Assembly: GCF_016086655.4 (NCBI RefSeq)
Contig: NC_052138.2
Span: 4,464,001-4,528,000, forward strand
Length of the DNA stretch: 64,000 nt
Direction: 5' to 3'
DNA from: Lepeophtheirus salmonis
Taxonomy: Eukaryota > Arthropoda > Copepoda > Siphonostomatoida > Caligidae
A program made the position numbers and the translations under genes. The notes beneath the pieces were generated by a model. That model worked only from the letters and a program-made list of their open reading frames with translations. It was not told the origin of the DNA and ran no database searches. This document shows, piece by piece, positions 11,598-21,910 of the stretch (its first letter is position 1; every line of letters begins with the position of its first letter).

Positions 11598-11767
11598 AAG
11601 TTTTTCACGATTGGGAAAATCCATCGAATCTTTTATTATGTAAGTAAAAGTTCGTTTACTCGAAGCTGCTGCGGGTCTCACCTCTCGGATCTTTTCGGAT
11701 AATACAAATATATCGTACCCAGGTACTTTGCATCCTGGTCCAAGACCCATTTTATCTCTGCCTATTA
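11598..11767 (-). other. Unidentified open segment, possibly an exon
   Basis: GC content is visibly higher than around it, and on the - strand one frame is open for about 60 codons (11565-11750 from an ATG). A second reading joins a plausible acceptor (ACTAATAG before 11767) and a strong donor (AGAG/GTGAGA near 11682). It encodes AEIKWVLDQDAKYLGTIYLY and continues to a basic end. Neither product is recognised. The Tc1 element to its left begins within a few bases of its other end. It may be a fragment of a host or transposon gene, or chance. Confidence 0.25.
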
Positions 11768-12284
11768 GTATTTAGACATATGTAGAAAATTACATGTAAT
11801 TATGATCATACATAATGCTGGTATGTTTGTTTTTGCCACCATTATTATAAAAACAATTTATGATTTGTTAATTACAGGTTATCAAAGTGAAAATCAACAT
11901 TGAACTCCAGAATTTCCTCTTTCATAATCATAAGTCTATTTAAAAAATACACATGATTAATAATTAGAGTGTCTATGAGGTGGACAGTTTCTAATAAATT
12001 TTCGGAAATTTTTGGAAAATTTCGAAAGAAACTTTGTTTTGGGAATTTTCAAATGAGTAAGTTGTGTGATTTTAAAACGTTTCGTATACATTTAAAGGAC
12101 AATTTTATAGATTTTTTACTGTTAATCCTCTAATATTTAGATTTGGAGTACACTAATGGGCTCTTCAATCCTCTTTGTTCCACTACAATTATTTTATAAT
12201 AGTCATAATTATAGAAAAAGATTAATCTAATTGTCTTCCTACGGTAATTTGATTATAACTTTACCCAAATAAATCTTTGTTTTT
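11768..12284. other. No gene seen
   Basis: AT-rich unique-looking sequence. Nothing identifiable on either strand. Confidence 0.5.
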
Positions 12285-12640
12285 GGTGCAGCCTCTGATT
12301 AAAAACGTTAGGGGCTGCTATAGAAGGGAGGAAAGGTCTTTATTTTTTTCAATGGATTACAAGGATAGTAGCGGGCTATCAAGGAATAGAGAGGCTAACA
12401 TTCTTGGAGCACGACAGAGAGGGATCCCTTGTGTATAAATTCTTGGATTTGTTTCTTTTATAAATGTATTTTATAGCTCATTTATGAATATCTCTTCTCA
12501 TGACTGTAACAAAATACATTCTCAATATCAAAAACTACCATTTTTAACACCATTCAAAACCTTATTGTCTGTTCGTATTTGAGACTGAGAGTAACAGACA
12601 ACTAGGATAAATATAAAGGAGCCAGTAAGAAAGTACATTC
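12285..12640 (-). repeat. Dispersed repeat paired with 3850-4195
   Basis: Reverse-complement copy of the 3850-4195 repeat: TTTGGTGCAGCCTCTGATT, AGAAGGGAGGAAAGGTC, then TATTTGAGACTGAGAG. Non-coding. Confidence 0.6.
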
Positions 12641-13324
12641 ACTTAGAGATAGGTCAGATCGTAGAATTGGATCCCTAGTACCAGGTTACAATATAACTAA
12701 AGTTGTACAACGTAAAAGTTATGAGGCCTGAACGGGCTTCGGATACTCGATCTTTCCAATGGGTTTTCAGACCATAAAATGCATTACTTAATCAATATAT
12801 AAAAACTGAACTGTTTACCTATTTGTATTATATTTCTTTCTCCACCTTAAAATATAATAAATCATGACAGAATTCTACAAATTTCAGAACTTAACCTCAA
12901 AAAATGTCTACTTAAAAAAAAATCCAAGTTAATCAATATTACGGTTACAAAATACCTTTTTGGAAACCCCGTATTCTTTTTTACAGGAAACTTAAATTAA
13001 TTATTTACGCTTTAACTTTAAACTGTTTGTTCTCAAATTATGAGTATTACTTTGTTTCCATGGTATACATTTAAATTTCCATTATTTGCTAATAGATTGG
13101 TTGGCTTTAATAGATGTATCAATAATATACATCCTAACCTATATAAAAGTTACGAATAATTATTCTATTATTATAAATATAATTGTATATTACTTCAGTC
13201 CTTCTTTATTATATTGACCTATCTCATTTCTCAAAAATGACATAACTTCATTAATGTTAACAAGATATTATGTTAGTGTTAGGGTTCGATTTGGAAATCC
13301 TAGACCGGTCTGAGATGGTTGATA
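12641..13324. other. No gene seen
   Basis: AT-rich. No open frame or repeat end resolved. Confidence 0.5.
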
Positions 13325-13680
13325 TTTCCCCGATTTTATTCCCCTTATTTTTAATTACGAGGTTTCATTAGTCAGCCAAACGACAGCTGAAACAAAATAA
13401 ATAAGTTTTGTTTTATTACATGACTCTATGAGTGAAAATATCGGAGCAATAACAAAAACCTCCACCCCAAGAAAGCTGCAGATACCATTGCCATATATTT
13501 AGTTATGAAAATCCTTTGTATTTTGGGCATGAGAAGAGCAGTAGAGCTGTCATGACGTTTCCTTAGATCAGCTGAAATCATCTGTGACAAGTGAGGAGGA
13601 GAGAAGGAAATAAACAAAGGTATTTCCAAGAATTACACCTATGCCGATCCATAATTCTACTCTGTGTTCATACTGAGGAT
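13325..13680 (+). repeat. Repeat paired with 7320, continuing into R1
   Basis: 13325-13440 matches 7320-7445. From 13530 the R1 order begins: CATGACGTTTCCTTAGATCA, GAAATAAACAAAGG, AAGAATTAC and GCCGATCCATAATTCTACTC. The - strand frames at 13426-13629 and 13668-13859 fall in this repeat and in the Tc1 remnant that follows, and are not genes. Confidence 0.55.
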
Positions 13681-13739
13681 ACTACCCTCTTTCTTTGATG
13701 AGCACACATCATGTGGCCTCCTCCAGCCCTGCCCTCAGT

Positions 13740-13923
13740 CCTTGGAGTTTGCAGTTTGTAGCAACTTGGAAAATAATTTCTCACGGATCTCCATTCCAAA
13801 TTTGTCTTCGCTTCCATCATGACAACGTGGTATACCATGGAAAAGGCCTTCAACGTCAATAGCTGCCAACCTTCTCGCCGGCGTGTTGAGGCTGTTTCTG
13901 TTTGTGAAGGAGGATATATTGAA
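13740..13923 (+). pseudogene. Tc1/mariner transposase C-terminal remnant
   Basis: On the + strand a frame ends in VNSCQPSRRRVEAVSVCEGG followed by YIE and a stop near 13923. This matches the closing residues of Tc1/mariner transposases in this window (compare 34055-34507 and 52361-52546). Upstream sequence is too degraded to follow, and the element's left end was not found. Confidence 0.5.
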
Positions 13924-14433
13924 TAAAAAATGTAGCTAAATATTTATAGCTAATTTAATCATGCTACTACAAATTTTTGGTCCCACTCTGGATACCGGTT
14001 TTGTAGACAAAAACCGTCAAAATACAAGGAATTTCATATCCCCTACTGTCTACCATTTAAATTTACGTCTGGATATAAATACTGTCTCTTCATTGACAAA
14101 ATGACTAAAAACGGAACAGCGCAAAGATATATTTGGATCTGAGATTCAGTTATTTGGTTTAGGGATTTAGAGCTAATGGTAGACATTAGTTCTGCGTAGA
14201 AAATAATTGGGTGAGGTATAAATACAATATTTGCAATATAAAATATAGCATAATTTGTGCAATCTAATCCCAAGAACGGCAATACACACAATCTCTCACT
14301 GCAACGTTATACTGCTGGTTTGAATATTCACAAGATTAAGTAATGAACTAATATGGCTAGTGGCTACGCTCTACACAACATAATTTAGACTTTACAAGTG
14401 TTTGGGAATTGTGATTGTAAAGACCAGTGGTTC
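13924..14433. other. No gene seen
   Basis: Contains the 3' flank of the preceding remnant. A hydrophobic 82-codon - strand frame (14043-14291) has no domain, conserved motif or splice context. Confidence 0.45.
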
Positions 14434-14560
14434 CCACCTTTTCAAATATAGCAACCCATTTTAGAACACGCAATCAGGAAAGGCCCCCAATTTTTAAAAT
14501 ATTTGATAACTGTATACATTCATATACCGAATATAGGCTACAAAATATATTATTGGGTAA
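14434..14560 (+). repeat. hAT-like terminus
   Basis: Begins CAGTGGTTCCCACCTTTTCA and continues with AGCAACCCATTTTAGAAC, the style of 5' ends of ZBED5/Charlie-type hAT elements. A matching right end and a target duplication were not found, so this may be a solo terminus. Confidence 0.4.
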
Positions 14561-15004
14561 ATTATGTGTTGGAGTGGGAATAGGACATTTTATGTACCGA
14601 CTCAGACTTTTGTATTTAAAATACAGGAATCACTGGTTCTTTTGTTTTTATTAGTGAGCACTTGAGAGACTAAAGTCCTCATCATCCATCCAATCATCTT
14701 ATTTTCTCAAAATTTAATTTAAGAGGGGCACTGAAGGTTTCTTAGGAATTTATCTTCCATATTATAAAAACGAAAATCTTTTAGACGACGCTAAATTACT
14801 CTCAGCAATGCAAAGTACTACCATTAGTCAATTAATAAGTATACAGGGGAAGGGGGGGGGCAGCAAAACGTGGGCTCGAGAGATGGATTTTGAAATATAT
14901 CAATAATTTTATATTTTCAATAATAGGCAAAAAAAATAATGTTAACAAAATATGTAGACATTGTCTTTGCAAATGAAAAATAACTGAATATGGTCACCTT
15001 CATT

Positions 15005-15800
15005 ATCAATCACAGCCATTACACGTCACCTGAAGTTTTCCATGCAGTCACTATGGATGATTTTTGTACACATTTGTGTATGAGGTCCTGTTGATGTCCC
15101 TCTCCAAAGTGGCCCATATAGAAAAGTCCAGTGGGTTCAAATTTGGTGAAAGAGGGGGCCATATCTCTTTGTACATGAATCGAGCCAATTTATTTATGCA
15201 AAACATTTGGCACTTGGTGAATGTGCCAGAGGAGGCGCTATCCTGAGTCCACACGTAATTACCCTCCTGGTAGTTATACATCAGCCATGGCAAGATGGTG
15301 TACTTAAGCACATTATAGTAGGCCTCCTGTGCGATTTTCTGTCTAGTTTGGGCCACCTATTTGGTGTGGTAAACCCCTTGGACCTCTTATTTTGTTTGGT
15401 AAGTCAGTAAAGTCAGTTTTGTAAAACCGAGAAAATGTTCACAATTGACCCATTTGCCTTGATCCATGTGAGGATTTTCTTGCACTTCTCGAGCCTTCTG
15501 GATTTCATGCCCTCTGTCATTGACTTTGTGGGATCCTGCTTTATATTCTTCCCCAAACTTAGCAAGAACTTTGTATCCCTTTTTAAATTATATTCTTCGC
15601 TTCCTGACATCCTGGTGAGGTCTCCTTTATTTTCTTGATCCGGGTCAACTTAAAACCAGGCTCCAAGAACACTTAACAATGTCCGTAATCTTCATCGCAT
15701 CAACTCTAGCACCTAGAAGATCGAAGATGCGCTGCCTTTTTGAAGACTTGCAGCTCATTTGGATCTTCAAATCAAAGACTCATGACTTTACTTGGACTCA
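15005..15800 (-). pseudogene. Tc1/mariner transposase pseudogene
   Basis: Read on the - strand from about 15795: SKRQRIFDLLGARVDAMKIT (first helix-turn-helix), then 15413-15610 with RLEKCKKILTWIK and an FS-type catalytic strand. 15051-15356 follows with the core LKYTILPWLMYNYQEGNYVW, TQD and NLNPLDFSIWATLERDINR. The second aspartate (TQD) and the acidic residue of NPLD are in place. Stops and frame changes between the blocks inactivate it, and target-site ends were not resolved. It is a different Tc1/mariner lineage from 10825 and 52235. The + strand frames here are shadows. Confidence 0.85.
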
Positions 15801-16775
15801 GGACCTATTTTATTCTATAGATTACTCAACATCTGGATAGATACTAGCTATACAACCTCTCTATAGGGCCTTGAAAATAAGTATTAAATAATTCTGCCAT
15901 TCAATAATAATTGTAAATTATTCTTAAAAAGTGATGAACTATGAATGCAAAGGAACGGACTTATCCCATCGTGCATTGAAACCCCTCATTTGTGATATCT
16001 AAGCAATCAATCATGGCATTATGGATCGTTTGGTGCAATATGCTCTTGGAAAATTACATTTTTTGAAGGCAAAACTTTAAAGAGTGCTCGAAAAGAACTT
16101 AACAAGTATTAATAAATTATATCGAAGAGGGAGCTAATTTCTTTTATAGGATTTTCTTCTATCCCTTTCAAATCGAACTTCTTATCTCAGATAGCCTTTA
16201 TTAGTCGGTATAAAGGAAAGGACCTATTATTAAACCTAATCGAAGGAAGACATTTTGGAGGAAATATCCATAGCTTAGTAATGGGATTGTTAGTTCCTTC
16301 GTAGTGCATCATTTCTTTCTTGTATTGGAGAAGATCATCTCTTGATGAACCTGTTTTCATCTTTAGTAATTCATGTATCTCCTCTAGTCAAATTGATTTG
16401 ATCTCCATTTCCTAATTGATTAAAAATGTTTCTGATTTGATATCCATGATTTTGGTTCCTTTTTGAAGAATTTATCATCCAAGATGTATCGTCCTCCCCT
16501 GTACTTATATATAGAGAGAGGGAGCATATTTGCTTAAATATGTACCTACATATAATCTCAGGATCTAATTTTTGTTTAGTTCTGACAAATATAAAATGTA
16601 ATCTTGTTTCAAAAAGTTGAGTGCCAGTAATTACATTTCGTCATTTTTATATTTACGCCTCACCTCAGCCATTGACAGTATACTCAATGTTATTAGAAGA
16701 AGGTAAGGCGACAAAAAAAATAGGTGGATAAGCACAGGAGATTTATTTGATAAATATATCTCCTTCTATTTCTGA
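15801..16775. other. No gene seen
   Basis: Less AT-biased than the average here but without a usable open frame. A block near 15775-15808 (GACTCATGACTTTACTTGG, ACTCAGG) recurs near 47595. The rest is unassigned. Confidence 0.5.
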
Positions 16776-17338
16776 CGACGTCATTGGGACGAGTCTTGGT
16801 TATGAATACTACATAAATTTAAACAGTAAAAATTTGTGGTTACTCGATATTTCTTAAGCGATATTTAACAAAATAAAATGCCACTAGTAAGTGTTTAAAT
16901 TTCATAATTATTAAGACATATACGTAACACATGTTAACAAGTCATATAATCGTATATTTGATTTTTCATATATTATTTAATTTTAATTAAATAATAACTC
17001 AAACTAAAAGAATCTGTGAAGTTGATATTCGTAAATACCCAATAGGTGTTTCATACCACCGATTCCAGAAAGACTTTGCAAGAGGTAAGGCCGGGGTTCT
17101 TACATGTCGAAGAAAAGACGAATTCAATACTGATGAAACTAGAATTTGTACTCATCATTTTGATCCTTACTGTTTGATAATTTATGAAATTTAAAAACTT
17201 ACAGTGCCATTATATTTAGTAAAATATCCCTTAAGAAATATCGCTTAACCACTTCTCTGATAATGATATTATTCATTTAAATTTTAACTTTTTAAATTTA
17301 TCTAGAATCAAATTCCAAGACTCGCCCCAATGACGTCA
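16776..17338 (+). mobile_element. Long-TIR element carrying a THAP fragment
   Basis: The two ends are inverted copies over about 120 bases. GACGTCATTGGGACGAGTCT is at the left and its near-exact complement is at 17310-17336. Further in, GTGGTTACTCGATATTTC at 16837 is answered by a complement of GTGGTTAAGCGATATTTC at about 17254. Between the arms is a THAP-like fragment (separate entry). Long ends plus THAP suggest a P-superfamily or other THAP-transposase derivative. At 563 bases it cannot encode a transposase. A clean target duplication was not found. Confidence 0.7.
17005..17194 (+). pseudogene. THAP-domain fragment inside the long-TIR element
   Basis: One open frame reads ICEVDIRKYPIGVSYHRF, then CRRKDEFN, ICTHHFDPYC, and stops at 17192-17194. 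YHRF matches the FH-x-F position of THAP domains, C-T-H-H-F the final C-x2-H, and DPYC the usual following residues. The opening C-x-x-C half is incomplete. No start codon or promoter is evident, so function is unlikely. Confidence 0.6.
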
Positions 17339-17859
17339 CCAAGGGATATATGTATATATATGTTTATTTATTTATCCAGCCATTTTCTTGTTGTTTAACC
17401 TTGTTCTAGTTGTTTAATAGTCACTTCTTTTTCTATACCCTAAAGTGTATATGTCATTTTTCTTTTAAGATATGGCTTTTTAGTTCTTCATGTTGATAAT
17501 GAAGAGAGCAAAAATCTTTTTATAGAGATATGTCAATGGATTTACCATCTATATAATTAATAATAACGGTATTTAAACAAAGATATTGCTGTATTTTGTA
17601 ACAGTATCTAATAATTCTTATTTAATTATCTTTGAGCTTTCAACCAGATGCTTGATCAGTGTGGCAAAAAGGAACCATGCAAGTTAAAGGCATATTTCAA
17701 GACTATAAAGAATAATCACTTTCTACGGAAATTATATTTTTAACTAAAAGACGATAAAATAATATAACAGTAATGGTTATAATAGAGAAGTTGCGCGATT
17801 GAACTTAAGAAAACTCCTAACATTATGGACCTTATATGGTAATATCAGAGTTATCGACT

Positions 17860-17980
17860 TTCCCATATAGATTCAATTATATTTAATTCATAATTCAACA
17901 TTCGTGTTTTCTCCTGAAAGACGAAGCCCTAAGGATTTGTTGCGGAGTTTTAATTGTAGGCCCATGCTGGATTGATAAGG
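17860..17980 (-). repeat. Common short repeat R1, partial
   Basis: ATAATTCAACATTCGTG, TTTTCTCC, AAGACGAAG and AAGGATTTGTTGCGGAG match 19460-19560 closely. It is the reverse orientation of R1. Confidence 0.65.
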
Positions 17981-18056
17981 ATATTTAAAGTATTGACCTA
18001 TTGTACCATATTAAAAGTGTTTGACGGATTTGTGCTTGTCATTGGATCAATCACCA

Positions 18057-18222
18057 GGGGCATCTGAAGAGTGGGGCTCTAGCCCCACTCCCCCCCAAAA
18101 AAAAAAAAAAAAAATAATAAAGGACTTTTAAGGATAGAACAATGAATTTTTCTTTTCTTTTCTAAAAAAAGGGTCATTCGATCAAATTATCCCCAAAAAT
18201 AATAATCCTGTGGACGCCCCTG
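18057..18222 (+). repeat. Short copy of the CAGGGGCGTCC family
   Basis: Starts CAGGGGCATCTGAAG and ends CCTGTGGACGCCCCTG, with GTGGGGCTCTAGCCCCAC near the left end and a poly-A core. The right end is one of the best preserved in the window. Confidence 0.65.
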
Positions 18223-18840
18223 ATCACAATCCTTGATTTGAATGTCAAGTAATATTTTCCGATATGTGCAAAGAATATAATTCATTTTAATGCAATTAAT
18301 CATCCATTTATTTATTTTTTATCCTTTTGTATTTAGGATTTCTATTCCTATAGATCGAAAAATAAGCCATAATGTATATTTTGGCCTTAATTATTATTTG
18401 CATATATGCAATTATATTTAGTGATTAATACATATATTAATAATATTATATTTACACCAGAACTACTAAGCAGTCAAGTTTAATTCTTCTTTTTTTTTCT
18501 AACATTTCTGGTTCATAAATTATTTGTTAACTGTAAAGATAGAAGGGATCCCCATTTTCAAGGATTTGGGGTCGGTTTGGATCTTTAGATACAAATATTT
18601 CAGTAAATTTGAATACGAGAACTTTCGGCTACAAAACCAAAATTAGATGAATTTAATGAGCATTTTACACAAATTTGGGCCTAAATAAAATAGGATCAAT
18701 GAATAATCCAATAGTATTAGCGTTAGAACATAAGAAGGATTGTTATAATGACATTGGACCCGTTGTTACCTTTATTGTATCTCGTAGCCTCACTTTTGGA
18801 AAGAAACAGAAAAAAGGCCCCAAATCAGTTGGTAGCTGGC

Positions 18841-19232
18841 TAGTGTTGTGTCTGTCCTTATTTATTCGGTACAGTCCAATCTTAGGACCAGCCCTATCGG
18901 TCCTTAGCACTCTCAATCTTAACTGTCGGTCTTTTGAATTTTTCATACAAATATCCATGGTTTATAAAGCCAAATAAGATATATGAGATATACATATATT
19001 AAGATTATTGCACATATCTCGCAAAAAATATTATATTCTTCATGATAATAAAATTGAATACGAATATATTTTATTCTTACTTAGTTAAACATTATTTATT
19101 CCAGTATATAACGGAATAATTTAAAATAGGAAAAAAAACCTCATTGACGACACGAGGGATTGATTTTACCTTCTTTAAGGACCAACAATTGGGACTGGAC
19201 CTCGTTCCTAAATAAGGACCGACACAACATTA
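18841..19232 (+). mobile_element. hAT-type MITE with 8-base target duplication
   Basis: Ends TAGTGTTGTGTCTGTCC and GGACCGACACAACATTA. Flanks TAGCTGGC (18833-18840) and TAGTTGGC (19233-19240) match at 7 of 8. The interior shares AAGATATATGA and TAACGGAATAATT with 5446-5791. The + strand frame 18675-18977 and its antisense shadow are chance. Confidence 0.8.
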
Positions 19233-19249
19233 TAGTTGGCCAATTCCTC

Positions 19250-19420
19250 CAACCATATAATTATTATTCAATAATACATAGTTGATAATTGTTTATAGCT
19301 TTATAAGAACTCGTTCGTGTCCAATCAAACAATAATTAGAGAGGAAAAAGTAGAGAAATTGACGGCGGACAATCAATACAGTGCACATTTTTGTGTTAGT
19401 CAGTTAATACTGAATTTTCT
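19250..19420 (-). repeat. Fold-back family arm
   Basis: ATTATTATTCAATAATAC, then GCTTTATAAGAACTCGTTC and GTGTCCAATCAAACAA. This is a diverged copy of the left arm of the fold-back element at 39127. Confidence 0.5.
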
Positions 19421-19439
19421 TTTCCTTAGCTGTTGTCAT

Positions 19440-19800
19440 TATTATTTCAATCCTTTCCCAAATAGATTCGATTATATTTAATTCCTAATTCAACATTCGT
19501 GTTTTCTCCCAAAAGACGAAGCGTAACCCTAAGGATTTGTTTCGGAGTTATAATTGTAAGCCCTTGCTGGACTCGAAGTAGAATTGGGGATGGATATCGG
19601 AGTAATTCTAGCAAACACCCTTGTTTAATGCCTTCTCTTCTTTCTCCCTTGTGTCAGCTGATTGTAGTTGATCCAATGAAACGTCATGAGCATCATTCTT
19701 TCTCTCCTCCAAATCATTTTTTTAAATTGTTAGGGTGACCATGTTAGTTTTCGGGGTTTTTTTAAACGGGATCATTGTACACAAGATTTTCATCACTAGT
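19440..19800 (-). repeat. Common short repeat R1, long copy (reverse)
   Basis: Runs from CCCAAATAGATTCGATTAT through GACGAAGCGTAACCCTAAGG, GAAGTAGAATTGGGGATGG, GTCAGCTGATTG and AAACGTCATGAGC to AAGATTTTCATCACTAG. The same order in reverse complement makes up 28490-28830. With the forward copies at 25360 and 48650 this gives a unit of about 350 bases. It has no coding region. Confidence 0.7.
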
Positions 19801-20640
19801 TATAACTTTTCCTTAGACGAACTACCAGATAGTCATTTTGACTGCACCTAATAAAAATTTAGAATAAACATACTTTGACTTGTTCTGACAATTAAAAAAG
19901 CCCTCCCGCTTTCTAGGACATATTTTATACACTTTTGGAAATGTTATCATAAAAGAAAGGTCCTTCAAAAACTACATATACATTTTTTTTAAATACACGC
20001 CCCATGCTTGTATAATAGTTACTCTCTCTCATGAGTGATACTATTATCTGCTTCACACGGAAGATAATAAAAAAAAAAAAATGGAATAACCGTCAAAAGT
20101 GAAAACAAGAAAATTTTGGGGGCGTAAAAAGTTGATAATAATACGAGAAATTTATCTAGTGAGTTGTGAGTCAACCTTTAGTCGAGTAAGATATAATTAC
20201 AGAGAAATGTGTTGGCCTCAGAAACTCGTTCTCTGTATTTATTTTATTCATTTCATAGGACCATGTTGGACCAGTGGATTGTATGGTGAGCATTTAAAGA
20301 TATCGCATGTTGATATACTTTAGTATTTTGATTGTATGACAAAACTATTTAATCGGTAATTGGGACTTAATTGATGACGAGCAAAAGTAGTCGACCAGAA
20401 ATTCATTTTTTGCTAAAGTTTTGAGGCTCAAATGAAGGAATTAAAGAATTATCTATAATTTTGTATACATTTAATATCCAAAACATTTTTATAAATTCAA
20501 TTTATCATAATTATACTAAAGATACCTTTGAATATGAATACCGTAGGCCTTCATAAACTTTTATGGGGACTCAAGTACCCCCCCCCCCCAAAGGACTGGC
20601 GACGCAACTTAGCATATGACTTAATTTAATCGATCAGCTA
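19801..20640. other. No gene seen
   Basis: AT-rich. The 74-codon frame at 20099-20323 lacks an ATG start and any domain. A poly-C run lies at 20580-20589. Confidence 0.5.
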
Positions 20641-20649
20641 CTGATCTAT

Positions 20650-21060
20650 GTCTTCTTTTATTTTGTCACCTTCAATGTAATCTCCATTGTATGTAATCCA
20701 CATATGCTAACACCTTTTGCTCCTTCCATGATTTTTACACTAAGCTAAATCTGGTGAATGTGGTAATTGATCGAGGCTATTTATTACATGTTTGTCTTTG
20801 AATTCGCTCACAATCGTGGCTCTGTGGGATGGTGTGTTATCGTCGTGTAAAATCCACGAGTTTTTCTTCCATAATTCTGGTCGTGAGAGATGTTAAGGCA
20901 ATGTGATAACTCCCTGACACTGGTATGACGATTTTTGATCACAATTTCATTCACTGCGCCCATGTTAAATTCGGTGTTAGAGGAAAAAGGTCGTCCAGAA
21001 CGCGGCATGTCTTCTGCGATCTCATAGCTCTCGCGCTTTGTACCACTCGTCTTCACGTTT
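20650..21060 (-). pseudogene. Mariner transposase pseudogene
   Basis: On the - strand 20808-21056 reads EIAEDMPRSGRPFSSNTEF, then NRHTSVRELSHCLNISH. This is the mariner helix-turn-helix/linker with the diagnostic RSGRP. Downstream frames give WILHDDNTPSHRA (catalytic aspartate region), LPHSPDLA (third acidic residue) and near 20680 a NGDYIEGDKI tail. The middle is deleted or scrambled and frames change at least twice. Confidence 0.85.
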
Positions 21061-21729
21061 TTTAATAATAATATTGATTCACCAAAAAATATATTTTAAC
21101 ATTTTCAAACCGTCAGAAAAATGAAATTTATTTCGCAACACAAAATTAAAGGCAAATTTGAGGTAGACTGACTTATCCAGCTGTTACAAGCAAACTGGTC
21201 AACAGATCGCACTCAAACTTGGCATCATAATGAAAGACAGTGCTGTCGAACAAGAAAAAATAATGTTTTTAAATCCCTTCAGGGTGGGCAATTTAAATTA
21301 AAAATTCCTGGTACTTTTTTGACGAATAAGTATGCTTAATCTAATCCAGATACATTAGTAAAGTTCGAACTGACAATCTAAAAAATGCCGCAAATATGTC
21401 ATGCGGCAAAATCTTCTCAAGGCATAATTATCAGCGGCAAAAGGTTAGTGGCAAAGTTACCAATCTTTGTACTGTGGTACTGAAGCATTTAAATGCTACT
21501 ATATTAATTTAATATCTACAAGGACATTAAACTATAAACTGGAATTGGTAATCGTTAGACAGTAAATCTCCGGCTATAGTCATTTTTCATAAACGAAATA
21601 TCCGTTCTTCTCTAAGTCAAAAATACGTAATGTATGAACATGCTGAATTTAATATATATTGCATTTATACTTTAATGTGTGCTATTTATGTTATGGACTG
21701 TTTGCCACAAAGAGATTATTTCAGCAAGA
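21061..21729. other. No gene seen
   Basis: Probably partly the 5' flank of the mariner remnant. Nothing else recognised. Confidence 0.45.
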
Positions 21730-21910
21730 TGTATCTCAAACAGTTCAAAGAGGATGGTCAATAATGCACTTTCCCCCATCAATCTTGGCCTTGGATTTTT
21801 TGTTGTATGAAGCATTTTTATAACACCTACTTAATTATACCAATTTGAGCTCTGTTCTTCAAGAAATTCCAAAGCCAGTATCGATTATGTATTTGGTATT
21901 TACGTTTTGT
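21730..21910 (+). pseudogene. Possible Tc1 transposase fragment
   Basis: A + strand frame contains FQQDVSQTVQRGWSIMHFPP, similar in spacing to the FQQD...PP block of Tc1 transposases, followed by ALDFLLYEAFL and a stop. Weak; no ends or second block. Confidence 0.3.

Noticed and set aside
13270..13300. GGTTCGATTTGG considered as a tRNA T-loop
   Set aside because: No acceptor stem or anticodon arm can be built around it. No tRNA was found in the window.
14043..14291. Hydrophobic - strand frame resembling a small membrane protein
   Set aside because: AT-rich sequence often gives such frames. No start context, splice partner or motif.
15064..15638. Three overlapping + strand frames
   Set aside because: Antisense to the Tc1/mariner transposase pseudogene.
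18675..18977. 100-codon + strand frame
   Set aside because: No ATG-led conserved domain, and its 3' half is the hAT-type MITE 18841-19232.
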